This document shows positions 8,401 to 14,874 of a stretch of 38,983 bases of DNA, in pieces (position 1 is the first letter of the stretch; every line of letters begins with the position of its first letter). The notes below the pieces were generated by a model. That model was given only the letters and a program-made list of their open reading frames with translations. It had not been told where the DNA came from and ran no database searches. This DNA is from Pseudomonadota bacterium (GTDB taxonomy: Bacteria; Oederibacteriota; Muellerivitia; Muellerivitales; Muellerivitaceae): NCBI GenBank assembly GCA_021324075.1, contig JAJPJW010000100.1, forward strand, positions 1 to 38,983, in the 5' to 3' direction. The position numbers and the translations under genes are program-made.

Positions 8401-8600
8401 GAAAGGCAGTTTGTCTGGAAGGTTGGGTGGGATGGTATTGGACAGCAAAGATAAACCGGAGGAGTATCCGGGAGTGGTTGGGGTGTTATGGCAGGGGTGG
8501 GAGTTGATTGGGGTGTGGGTGAGTAGGCTGTTGGGGTTGTGAGTGGGGTGGGTGTTTGAGCGTGGGTGGTAGGTATTGAGTGATGGCTGGTTAGATCTGG
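8401..8600 (+). other. G/T-skewed non-coding stretch
   Basis: About 200 bp of the plus strand consist mostly of G and T, with many GGG and GGGG runs separated by short T-rich spacers, densest from 8473 to 8570. No reading frame of note covers it. The repeated G-runs could form G-quadruplexes on the plus strand. The rest of 8058-8293 holds no recognisable gene. Confidence 0.6.
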
Positions 8601-8775
8601 TGGTTAGTCCTTCCTAGTAGCCTGGATTTTGCCTTTAGAAGTCCGTTTATGGGGGGAACGTCCCAAGGGAAAGCCTTGGGACTGGGTCTTCCCCCTGGGC
8701 CAAGCTTCCCTCACGAAGACCGTTCGGGTGATCTTGGCCCACCCCTTTCCTGAAAGTCATCAAACATTCAATGAA

Positions 8776-8921
8776 GTTAGGACCGAGGGAAAAGCAAGCC
8801 TCGGGGCGGCCTAAAGGCCGCTGCCTCGGACGGGCCAAGGGAAGCCCGTCCTTCGCCCTCGGTTTTGCCCATGAAGCGCCAAAACCGGCCATGGGCACAA
8901 ACTTTCCCCATCGGTCCTAAC
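8776..8921. repeat. 146-bp element with 10-bp terminal inverted repeats and three internal hairpins
   Basis: GTTAGGACCG at 8776-8785 is exactly inverted at 8912-8921. Between them are three successive hairpins: GCGGCC/GGCCGC at 8806-8821, GGACGGGC/GCCCGTCC at 8828-8851, and CGGTTTTG/CAAAACCG at 8860-8887. The whole can fold into a four-way, cloverleaf-like structure. It could be a MITE-like element, a structured RNA, or a folded single-stranded recombination site. Nothing shows that it is transcribed. Confidence 0.55.
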
Positions 8922-9023
8922 AACCCGTGGACTTCGCTCCGGGCTTTGGCCCTCCGCTCGTCCACCCTCGGCCCTCGGTGGTCGGCCCCCAATTTTTTGA
9001 GGGCCGTCCTCCGGAATTAGGAC
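8914..9023. repeat. attC-like imperfect palindrome (tentative)
   Basis: GTCCTAAC at 8914-8921 pairs with ATTAGGAC at 9016-9023 (7 of 8), and just inside CCCGTGGAC at 8924-8932 pairs 7 of 9 with GTCCTCCGG at 9006-9014. Two paired boxes separated by a small offset, over about 110 bp, are how integron attC sites are built. The outer boxes are close to, but do not fully match, the RYYYAAC/GTTRRRY consensus. No integron integrase is in the window. Confidence 0.3.
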
Positions 9024-9121
9024 GTACGATTTGTAGCCGTTTTTGCGTTACAATTAGCCCTTTTTGAGAAGGCGCAAAAATGGATAATAGGCTTTGATTC
9101 CTTTCTTCGTGGAGTTTTCCA

Positions 9122-10273
9122 ATGGCTGAAGTTGCTGTTAATAGGGAAGTCCTGCAATGGGTGTTAGACCGCTCTGGTCTTACCTCCAAAAAGCTTGAGA
9201 ATAAATTCCCCAAAATTCCAGCTTGGTTAAAGGGCGAAAGCCAGCCTTCCCTACCTCAATTGGAAAAATTGGCTCATGCGGTTCATGCCCCCCTAGGGTA
9301 TATGTTCCTCCAAAAACCCCTTCATGAAACTTTGCCAATCCCTCATTTTCGTACTGTGGCGGATGAGGCCCCCAATAAATTCACTCCTGATCTTCTGGAA
9401 ACGGTCCAAATGATGCAACGAAGGCAAGCTTGGTTGCGTGATTGGATAGTTGACCAAGGTCAGGATAAACAACCATTTGTCAAATCGACAGAACTGAAAG
9501 AAACCCCGCTGGTAGTGGCGGGCCGGATAAGGAAAGTTTTGGGGTTTAATTTGGATTGGGCTTCCCATGAGGGAACTTGGACTGCCGCCTTAGATGTCTT
9601 GCGAAATGCCATGGAAACGATTGGAATTCTTGTGGTCACTAATGGCATCGTCGGCAACAACACCCATCGAAAACTCGATCCGAATGAATTTCGTGGTTTT
9701 GTCCTAGTGGATGATTTTGCCCCCCTTGTATTCGTCAATGGAACCGATGGGAAAGCGGCCCAAATGTTCACGCTCGCCCATGAATTAGCCCATATTTTTT
9801 ATGGAAGCAGCGCGGCATTTGATCTACGGGAAATGCAGCCTGCCAATGATCCAACTGAGCAAGCCTGTAACCGTGTGGCGGCTGAATTCCTCGTCCCTGA
9901 GAGTGAAATCCGAAGTCTATGGCTGTCCGTGCGGGGAAATGAAGAGCCGTTTCAGGATTTAGCGAAGAAATTCAAAGTTAGCTCGATTGTTGCCGCCCGT
10001 AGGGCGCTGGATTTGAATTTGATTTCCAAAACAAAATTTTTTGAATTCTATGAAGAGTACCAAAAAGACGAAAGGCGCAAAAAAGACAATGCGCCAGGCG
10101 GGGGGGATTTTTACGCGAACCAAAATTTTAGGATAGGACGGACATTCGCTTACGCTGTCGTTAGGGCTGTCAGAGAGGGAAAGCTGCTATATTCTGAGGC
10201 TTACCACCTTACAGGTCTTTATGGGAAAGCCTTTGGAAAATACGCCGATTCGATCAAGATCGGCGGCGCTTAA
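9122..10273 (+). CDS. XRE-like/ImmA-IrrE metallopeptidase, putative antitoxin of a TA pair
   Basis: A 383-residue protein with an N-terminal helical, XRE-like segment (about residues 8-60: VLDRSGLTSKKLENKFPKIP) and a C-terminal ImmA/IrrE (COG2856) zinc-peptidase domain. The zinc motif is H220-E-L-A-H224 (HELAH), followed by TEQACNRVAAEFLVP, in which E246 is a likely third ligand. COG2856 proteins with N-terminal HTH domains act as regulators or antitoxins and often precede a PIN-type toxin. The stop codon overlaps the start of the next gene by one base (TAATG), so the two are translationally coupled. Codon use is visibly more AT-rich than in the flanking genes, consistent with acquisition by transfer. 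No strong ribosome binding site is seen (GGAG lies 8 nt upstream in GTGGAGTTTTCCA). Confidence 0.85.
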   Translation: MAEVAVNREVLQWVLDRSGLTSKKLENKFPKIPAWLKGESQPSLPQLEKLAHAVHAPLGYMFLQKPLHETLPIPHFRTVADEAPNKFTPDLLETVQMMQRRQAWLRDWIVDQGQDKQPFVKSTELKETPLVVAGRIRKVLGFNLDWASHEGTWTAALDVLRNAMETIGILVVTNGIVGNNTHRKLDPNEFRGFVLVDDFAPLVFVNGTDGKAAQMFTLAHELAHIFYGSSAAFDLREMQPANDPTEQACNRVAAEFLVPESEIRSLWLSVRGNEEPFQDLAKKFKVSSIVAARRALDLNLISKTKFFEFYEEYQKDERRKKDNAPGGGDFYANQNFRIGRTFAYAVVRAVREGKLLYSEAYHLTGLYGKAFGKYADSIKIGGA

Positions 10274-10773
10274 TGACCAATGGGCGGATTTACGCGCTGG
10301 ATGCAAATGTATTCATTGAAGCGGCTCGCCGGTATTATGCGTTCGACTTGGTTCCCATATTCTGGCAAACTTTGGAAAACCTAGCTCAAAATAACCACGT
10401 AAAAAGTATTGACCGCATTCAAACCGAGTTGCTTCGCGGCCACGACGAATTGTCAAGATGGGTAACTCCCCACTTTGGGAACGCGTTTGAATCAACAAAT
10501 GAGCCTCAAATACTTCAACAATACGGAAATGTCATGAACTGGGTCCAAAGCCAAGATCAATTCCTCGATTATGCAAAATCCGATTTTGCGGCTGGTGCGG
10601 ATGGCTGGTTGATTGCGTATGCGATTGTTAATAATTACGTTGTGGTTACCCACGAAGTATATAACCCTACCATTAAGAACAAAGTTCCAATCCCAAACGT
10701 ATGTCGAAACTTCAATGTCCAGAATGTTGATACGTTTGAAATGTTAAGAGCGCTTTCCATTCGATTTAATTAG
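10273..10773 (+). CDS. PIN-like DUF4411-type ribonuclease, putative toxin
   Basis: A 166-residue protein that opens with YALDANVFIEAARRYY. The first acidic residue of a PIN-type active site is D10, with E52 (TELLRG) and D110 (GADGWLIAYA) in the expected order, followed by VVVTHEVYNP. This is the pattern of the DUF4411 group, predicted metal-dependent RNases partnered with ImmA/IrrE-HTH proteins. It starts on the last base of the upstream gene's stop codon, which implies coupled translation and matched amounts of the two proteins. Function as the toxin is inferred from family and gene order. The complete acidic triad suggests that it is intact. The low GC content matches its partner. Confidence 0.85.
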   Translation: MTNGRIYALDANVFIEAARRYYAFDLVPIFWQTLENLAQNNHVKSIDRIQTELLRGHDELSRWVTPHFGNAFESTNEPQILQQYGNVMNWVQSQDQFLDYAKSDFAAGADGWLIAYAIVNNYVVVTHEVYNPTIKNKVPIPNVCRNFNVQNVDTFEMLRALSIRFN

Positions 10774-10843
10774 TCCATCAAAATTCTGATAAACGAGAGA
10801 GGAAATTGGCCGAATTTTTATAAGATGAACAGGATGGTGCGCC

Positions 10844-11659
10844 GTGTCGGTACAAGAAGAAGTTTTGTTTCTGTTGAAGCATTACTTGAAAGTCATAGAT
10901 GCGAGCAAAGGCCCAAACGCAACCGTTCGTCTCAAAAGGGCGCAGGGGCTTATAGCGAAATGTCTGGATCATTGTGCTTCGACGGAATACCTTTTGCGCG
11001 GTACTCATCTTCCCGAGATAAATTTCAACTTTAAAGATTTTGGCACTGTCTTTGTAACCGCAAGAGCCGCCCTAGAAAGCCTTCTTACTTTTGGGTATGT
11101 ATTTTATCATCCGGCAACCGACGATGAATTTGAATACAAGTATCTTGCTTGGGTAATGTCCGGTCTAATTGACCGCCAAGAATTTTTTTCGGAAGAAAAC
11201 CTTATCGAAGCGAATAAGGTGAAAGTGGCCGCTGAAAAAAAGGAAATACAAGAAATGAAAGCGGCTCTGAATTCCAATCAAAGCTTTCTAAAACTAACAG
11301 AGAAGCAGAAAAATAGGGTGATGGAAGGGGACTGGCGTTTCGATGGTTGGACGACAATTGGGATCAATATAGGTTTTAATGAAAACCGGATCAGGACAAT
11401 TTACAGCTTTCTTTGCGGTTACGCGCATTCCGGCGGATTAAGCGGCCTTCAATATAACCATCTTGTAACGTTAGCGGATGACCCACAACAGGGGGATTTC
11501 ATTGATCCTCTGTTAGCCGTTATTTTGGCAAACATGATAAATATGTTTTGCGCGTTGTTTCCCAAAAGCAAAGAAACGCACGAGTCGGACCGACAGGCAG
11601 TTGAATTGGTATATATGTTTTTAAAATTCGGACAGGAGCCTTTTGAGGTTTTTGAATAA
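10844..11659 (+). CDS. Hypothetical protein, helical (DUF5677/HEPN-like resemblance)
   Basis: A 271-residue, mainly helical, soluble protein starting at GTG 10844, with AGGATG about 9 nt upstream. Residues about 30-110 include STEYLLRGTHLPEINF and AARAALESLLTFGYVF. A charged Lys/Glu segment follows at about 125-155, and a C-terminal part contains RTIYSFLCGYAHSGGLSGLQ. The tyrosine/histidine-rich AHSGGLS segment recalls DUF5677 and other HEPN-like proteins found near defence genes, but I cannot confirm the family. It follows the ImmA/PIN pair by 70 bp and shares its low GC content, so it probably belongs to the same acquired island. It could be a third component or an independent cargo gene. 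Confidence 0.6.
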   Translation: MSVQEEVLFLLKHYLKVIDASKGPNATVRLKRAQGLIAKCLDHCASTEYLLRGTHLPEINFNFKDFGTVFVTARAALESLLTFGYVFYHPATDDEFEYKYLAWVMSGLIDRQEFFSEENLIEANKVKVAAEKKEIQEMKAALNSNQSFLKLTEKQKNRVMEGDWRFDGWTTIGINIGFNENRIRTIYSFLCGYAHSGGLSGLQYNHLVTLADDPQQGDFIDPLLAVILANMINMFCALFPKSKETHESDRQAVELVYMFLKFGQEPFEVFE

Positions 11660-11839
11660 AATAGGATAAGCTTGTTTTGTCTCTCAATTACCCTCTAAAA
11701 ATATTTAACCATAACAAACGTCTGTTTCAAAAAACATGATCATTCCCACCCGTTTTTTCATTCAGCACTTTCCCGCCAAATAGGGCGAGAAATGCCCTGG
11801 CCTTTTTAATTATCACAATCTACAGATGGTTGCGGGTTG

Positions 11840-11851
11840 CCCAAATTTGGG
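11840..11851. repeat. 12-bp palindrome in the integrase upstream region
   Basis: CCCAAATTTGGG is a perfect palindrome 176 bp before the integrase start, inside an AT-rich gap (11660-12027) that otherwise holds only the terminator below. An operator or a recombinase arm site is possible. Confidence 0.3.
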
Positions 11852-11914
11852 TGACCTTATAAGGACCTTTTGAAAACACCCAGAGAACTCTAGGTTTTTC
11901 TAAAAAGGTCTTCG

Positions 11915-11935
11915 CGCTAAGAAGTTAGCGTTTTT
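11915..11935 (+). terminator. Rho-independent terminator-like hairpin
   Basis: CGCTAA and TTAGCG form a 6-bp stem around the tetraloop GAAG, followed directly by TTTTTC. It lies 256 bp after the hypothetical gene and 93 bp before the integrase start, and would insulate the recombinase from upstream transcription. Confidence 0.6.
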
Positions 11936-12027
11936 CAAAACCGGATCGTTTGTAAGTTAAGAGACGTTGTTTTGAAATATTCGGTGCCCCTGCTATGATT
12001 AACTCGCTGGGGACATTAGGAGGAAGC

Positions 12028-13119
12028 ATGGCTAAACCTAATGTTCATGGATTGCCGCAACATCTTCGCAAGGATGGGGCGGGTTATTTCCTGGATTATT
12101 TCGTCCGGGAAGATGGATTGAGGAGAAGGAAAAGGGTTCGTTTGGGAAATATCCCCTTGGCCCAGGCCAAGCGCATTTTGGCCCAGAGCATGGGGGATAT
12201 GGCCGAGGAGAAGTATTTGGCCCCCGACAAACCGCAGGTAGGTTTTTTCGCGGCGGCGGACGCTTTCCTGGCCTATTCCAAGGCTAGGAAGAAAAGCCAC
12301 GAGAGGGATATCTACCGGGTGCAGTTGTTCAAGGACTTTTTCGGCGACCGTCCCTTGGACAGCTTGAGCCCTGATTTGGTGGAAGCCTTCCTGGTTCACC
12401 GGCGGGAAAAGGGCCAGTTGTCCCATCCCGGCAGGCCGGTGGCCGAGGGGACCTTGAACCTGGATATCGCCATCCTGAAGGCCCTGGTCAGCCGGGCGGT
12501 GTTGAACCGCATGATCGACCGGGACCCGATCCGGGGCGTGAAGAAGTTCAAGGCGAACTTCCGGAACCGCACCCTGGAGCCCGAGGAATACCGAAGGCTC
12601 CTGGAGAAGTGTTCCAGCCACCTCAAGCCCATCGTTCAGCTGGCTTATTTGACCGCGATGCGTTGCGGTGAAATCCTGAAGTTGCGTTGGGAGCAGGTGG
12701 ACTTCAAGAACCGGGTGATCTACCTGGAAGCCGCGGACACCAAGACCCAGGAAAAAAGGGAAGTGCCGCTGACGGAGGAGCTTTTAGACCTCTTGAAGCA
12801 GGTTCCCCGAACCCTTGGAAGTCCCTATGTCTTCACCTGGAAGGGTCAGACCATGGGGACCATCAAGACCGCCTTCAAAAGGGCGTGCCGGCAGGCCGGG
12901 GTTTTGGATTTTCGTTTCCATGACCTCAGGCATTGCGCGGTGACGAACTTGAGGAAGGCGGGCGTGAGCGATTCGGTCATCATGTCGATTTCGGGCCACA
13001 AGACCCACGCGGTGTTTCGCAAGTACGATCGTGTGGACCGAGAGGACCGCTTGGCGGCCTTGGAGAAGGCGAAGGCCCTCAATGACACGAATATGACACG
13101 GACCGCAAAAGGCAAGTGA
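12028..13119 (+). CDS. Tyrosine recombinase (phage-type integrase)
   Basis: A 363-residue site-specific recombinase. I start it at ATG 12028 because a strong AGGAGG lies 6 nt upstream; the ATG at 11995 has no such site. An N-terminal Arm-type DNA-binding part (residues 1-65) with many basic residues is followed by a core-binding SAM-like domain (about 70-170) and the catalytic domain. All six active-site residues are visible: R212 (TAMRCGEILKLRW), K239, H298 and R301 (HDLRH), H324 (SGHKTH) and nucleophile Y333 (FRKYD). The enzyme therefore looks functional. It ends 88 bp before a tRNA 3'-half sequence at 13207-13251, the usual arrangement for an integrase that uses a tRNA gene as target. GC content is higher than in the cargo genes just upstream. 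Confidence 0.93.
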   Translation: MAKPNVHGLPQHLRKDGAGYFLDYFVREDGLRRRKRVRLGNIPLAQAKRILAQSMGDMAEEKYLAPDKPQVGFFAAADAFLAYSKARKKSHERDIYRVQLFKDFFGDRPLDSLSPDLVEAFLVHRREKGQLSHPGRPVAEGTLNLDIAILKALVSRAVLNRMIDRDPIRGVKKFKANFRNRTLEPEEYRRLLEKCSSHLKPIVQLAYLTAMRCGEILKLRWEQVDFKNRVIYLEAADTKTQEKREVPLTEELLDLLKQVPRTLGSPYVFTWKGQTMGTIKTAFKRACRQAGVLDFRFHDLRHCAVTNLRKAGVSDSVIMSISGHKTHAVFRKYDRVDREDRLAALEKAKALNDTNMTRTAKGK

Positions 13120-13140
13120 AGGGAAGAATACTAACGCAGT

Positions 13141-13167
13141 TAAAACCCTTTCGACGGAAGGGTTTTA
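13141..13167. terminator. Hairpin after the integrase (bidirectional terminator-like)
   Basis: TAAAACCCTT and AAGGGTTTTA form a perfect 10-bp stem with loop TCGACGG. The A-run on one side and T-run on the other allow termination in both directions. It lies 21 bp after the integrase stop and before the attachment site. Confidence 0.65.
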
Positions 13168-13206
13168 CAAATGACACGGGCAAAAACCGCGACGCCGATC
13201 CAAAGA

Positions 13207-13251
13207 CTCATAATGCCTTGGTCCCTGGTTCGAATCCAGGATGCCCCACCA
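13207..13251 (+). other. tRNA 3'-half (CAU anticodon loop to CCA): integrase attachment site
   Basis: From an anticodon loop CTCATAA (anticodon CAU) the sequence reads as the 3' half of a tRNA. It has the 3' anticodon stem TGCCT, variable loop TGGTC, a perfect T-arm CCTGG-TTCGAAT-CCAGG, acceptor strand ATGCCCC, discriminator A and an encoded CCA. The bases 5' of the loop do not pair as a tRNA (AAAGA against TGCCT), so this is not an intact gene. A duplication running from the anticodon loop to the 3' end is typical of attachment sites formed by tRNA-targeting integrases. The intact CAU tRNA (Met or Ile2) is not in the window. Confidence 0.75.
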
Positions 13252-13255
13252 ATTT

Positions 13256-13705
13256 TCACTTATTACTTCGTTCCTTTTTCTCGGGTTTGCTTTCCTTGAG
13301 GTTCCTGCGGATTTTCTGGATTTCCAGTCCTCGATTCGTTTGGACTCTTTTGATGAAATCCGGTGGGGCTTCCGTTTGGGGATCGTATTTTGCACCCCAA
13401 AGGATCATTTCCAAAAGCATCGGCAGCAGGTCCAAGCCCTTTTCGGTTAAGGAATAGATTGCTTTGCCTTGGTGTGCCGGATCGGTTTTCCATTTAAGGA
13501 TTCCGGCATGTTCCAGCTTTTCCAAACGATCCGCCAGGATGTTGGTCGCCATCCCTTCTCCGGCATTGAGAAACTCTCCATAATATTTCATGCCCTTGAA
13601 CAGGATGTCCCGAACGATCAGGAGAGTCCATTTGTCCCCCAGAAAATCTAACGTGAAGCTCACAGGGCAACCAGAACGGCGACAATTTTTTGTGGTTTTT
13701 TTCAT
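13256..13705 (-). CDS. HxlR-family winged-helix transcriptional regulator
   Basis: A 149-residue HxlR regulator, translated leftward. I start it at the ATG at 13705 (MKKTTKNCRRSGCPVSFTLD), because HxlR proteins begin close to this Cys-containing segment; the longer frame upstream lacks family character. The winged helix is clear: FLGDKWTLLIVRDILFKGMK, then FLNAGEGMATNILADRLEKLEHAGIL, and the wing YSLTEKGLDLLPML. Family members often sense reactive electrophiles or quinones through an N-terminal cysteine, here within NCRRSGCP. The family is commonly autoregulated, and an inverted repeat lies 17 bp upstream. The divergent neighbours are a small membrane protein and a TfoX-N protein, which are possible targets. 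Confidence 0.9.
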   Translation of the reverse strand: MKKTTKNCRRSGCPVSFTLDFLGDKWTLLIVRDILFKGMKYYGEFLNAGEGMATNILADRLEKLEHAGILKWKTDPAHQGKAIYSLTEKGLDLLPMLLEMILWGAKYDPQTEAPPDFIKRVQTNRGLEIQKIRRNLKESKPEKKERSNK

Positions 13706-13721
13706 GAGGCAGTTTACGGAT

Positions 13722-13744
13722 ACTACTTGCAAAATACAAGTAGT
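13722..13744. promoter_or_regulatory. HxlR operator-like inverted repeat
   Basis: ACTACTTG and CAAGTAGT are perfect 8-bp half-sites separated by 7 bp (CAAAATA), just upstream of the HxlR start codon and in the gap shared with the divergent genes. Spaced repeats with an ACTT/AAGT core are typical for this family, so autoregulation is likely. Confidence 0.65.
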
Positions 13745-13993
13745 GAAGATATCCTGACAAAGTTGGTCGCCAAAACTATTAAGCGGTGTTTTAGGCAAGA
13801 GTTTCGCGAGAACCCATGGGCAGTCTTGAGAACAGACCTTTCCAATTTTTCTTTGGTTGGTTTTTGGCACAATCCATAATTTTTTGGCAAGGCTTACCTT
13901 GAATTGGCAGCAACTGCGGAAAGCGTAATGAAGAAAAGGGTGGGGACATTCTGGCCTCTGGGTTTAACTCAAAATTTTTTTTTGGAGGATTGG

Positions 13994-14398
13994 ATGAACA
14001 AAAAATTTATCATGGCGTTTTTTGCCTACATCGCGCTGACTTTCGCCTGTGCGGTCACCTGGCACCTGGTGCTTTTCCACGATTATTACTTGAGCGTGGG
14101 GATGCGCAAGGAACCCCTAATGTATTTAGGAGTGATGTCCATGATGATCCAAGCCGCGGTCTTGGCCTACCTTTACCCCCGCTTTTACAAAAGCGGTGAA
14201 CCCCTAAAGGAGGGCGCCAAGTTCGGGTTCTCCATGGGCTTGTTCCTGGCGAGTTTCGCCGCCCTCGCGGACGCGGGTAAATTTGATTTAGGCTCCCCGA
14301 TCGCCTGGATCCTTCACGAGGGAACGGTCACCCTTCTTCAATTCACGCTGGCAGGTATCATCATCGGACTAATATACGGTCGCATGAAGACGAAGTAA
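13994..14398 (+). CDS. Small four-helix membrane protein, unknown function
   Basis: A 134-residue integral membrane protein. ATG 13994 is preferred over the ATG at 13904 because GGAGG lies 7 nt upstream and the first helix starts immediately after. Four hydrophobic segments are seen at about residues 5-28, 45-65, 78-98 and 108-130. The loop between helices 2 and 3 is charged (YPRFYKSGEPLKEGAKFG), and the last helix ends LAGIIIGLIYG. The size and layout recall DUF1761/DUF2177-type proteins. The protein from 27757 to 27332 has the same plan and a similar final helix (ITGIVIGLIYK). It ends 3 bp before the TfoX-N gene, so the two are probably co-transcribed, perhaps under the HxlR regulator. Confidence 0.75.
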   Translation: MNKKFIMAFFAYIALTFACAVTWHLVLFHDYYLSVGMRKEPLMYLGVMSMMIQAAVLAYLYPRFYKSGEPLKEGAKFGFSMGLFLASFAALADAGKFDLGSPIAWILHEGTVTLLQFTLAGIIIGLIYGRMKTK

Positions 14399-14401
14399 TT
14401 C

Positions 14402-14743
14402 ATGGCCTATGATGAGAAGTTGGCGGTGAGAATTCGTGAAATCCTTGAGGGGGAAATTGGCGTCACTGAAAAGAAAATGTTTGGTGGGTTGGCTTTTTTG
14501 CTGAATGGGAAGATGTTTGTTGGCATCCAAAAAGATGAATTGATGGCGCGGGTAGGGGCGGAACAACACAACAAGGCAGTTTCCCAGAAGCACGCTCGTC
14601 CAATGGATTTTACGGGTAAACCCATGATGGGTTTCATTTATGTCAAACCGGCAGGATTTAAGACCAAAGCCTCACTCAAGAAATGGGTGAAGTGGTCTGA
14701 AAATTTCGTTAAAGATCTTCCAAAGAAGAAAAAGAAAAATTAA
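14402..14743 (+). CDS. TfoX N-terminal domain protein
   Basis: A 113-residue protein made up of a TfoX/Sxy N-terminal domain: MAYDEKLAVRIREIL, then the hallmark KKMFGGLAFLLNGKMFVGI, and later KPMMGFIYVKPAGF. The C-terminus is a run of lysines. Stand-alone TfoX-N proteins are widespread, and their biochemical role is not settled; the competence function of full-length TfoX/Sxy should not be assumed. The start lies 3 bp after the stop of the membrane-protein gene, indicating one transcription unit. A decayed tRNA-end sequence lies just after its stop codon, so the pair with HxlR may itself be mobile cargo. Confidence 0.88.
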   Translation: MAYDEKLAVRIREILEGEIGVTEKKMFGGLAFLLNGKMFVGIQKDELMARVGAEQHNKAVSQKHARPMDFTGKPMMGFIYVKPAGFKTKASLKKWVKWSENFVKDLPKKKKKN

Positions 14744-14748
14744 AGCCA

Positions 14749-14787
14749 AAATGCTTGGTCCCTGATTCGAACCCGGGATGACCACCA
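14749..14787 (+). other. Decayed second tRNA 3'-end copy (possible attachment site)
   Basis: AATGCTTGGTCCCTG followed by ATTCGAAC, CCGGGATG and ACCACCA aligns with the tRNA 3' end at 13213-13251. The changes include a lost base in the anticodon stem, a mismatched T-stem and altered acceptor bases. It is in the same orientation. The 1.5 kb between the two copies holds the HxlR, membrane-protein and TfoX-N genes. Confidence 0.55.
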
Positions 14788-14874
14788 TCAATTGATTTTT
14801 CCATGACTCCTGTCATACCTTACTCCTGCCACCTGCCCTAGATTGCCGCTCAAATCTGCCGAGGAAAGCGAACC

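Noticed and set aside
8629-9000. Short frames on both strands in the inverted-repeat region
   Set aside because: All are under about 85 codons, mutually overlapping and explained by the hairpin-rich DNA.
13177-13251. Intact tRNA gene at the integrase end
   Set aside because: A degenerate acceptor match (5 of 7) exists at 13177, but the D-arm is missing and the anticodon stem does not pair; only the 3' half from the anticodon loop is tRNA-like.
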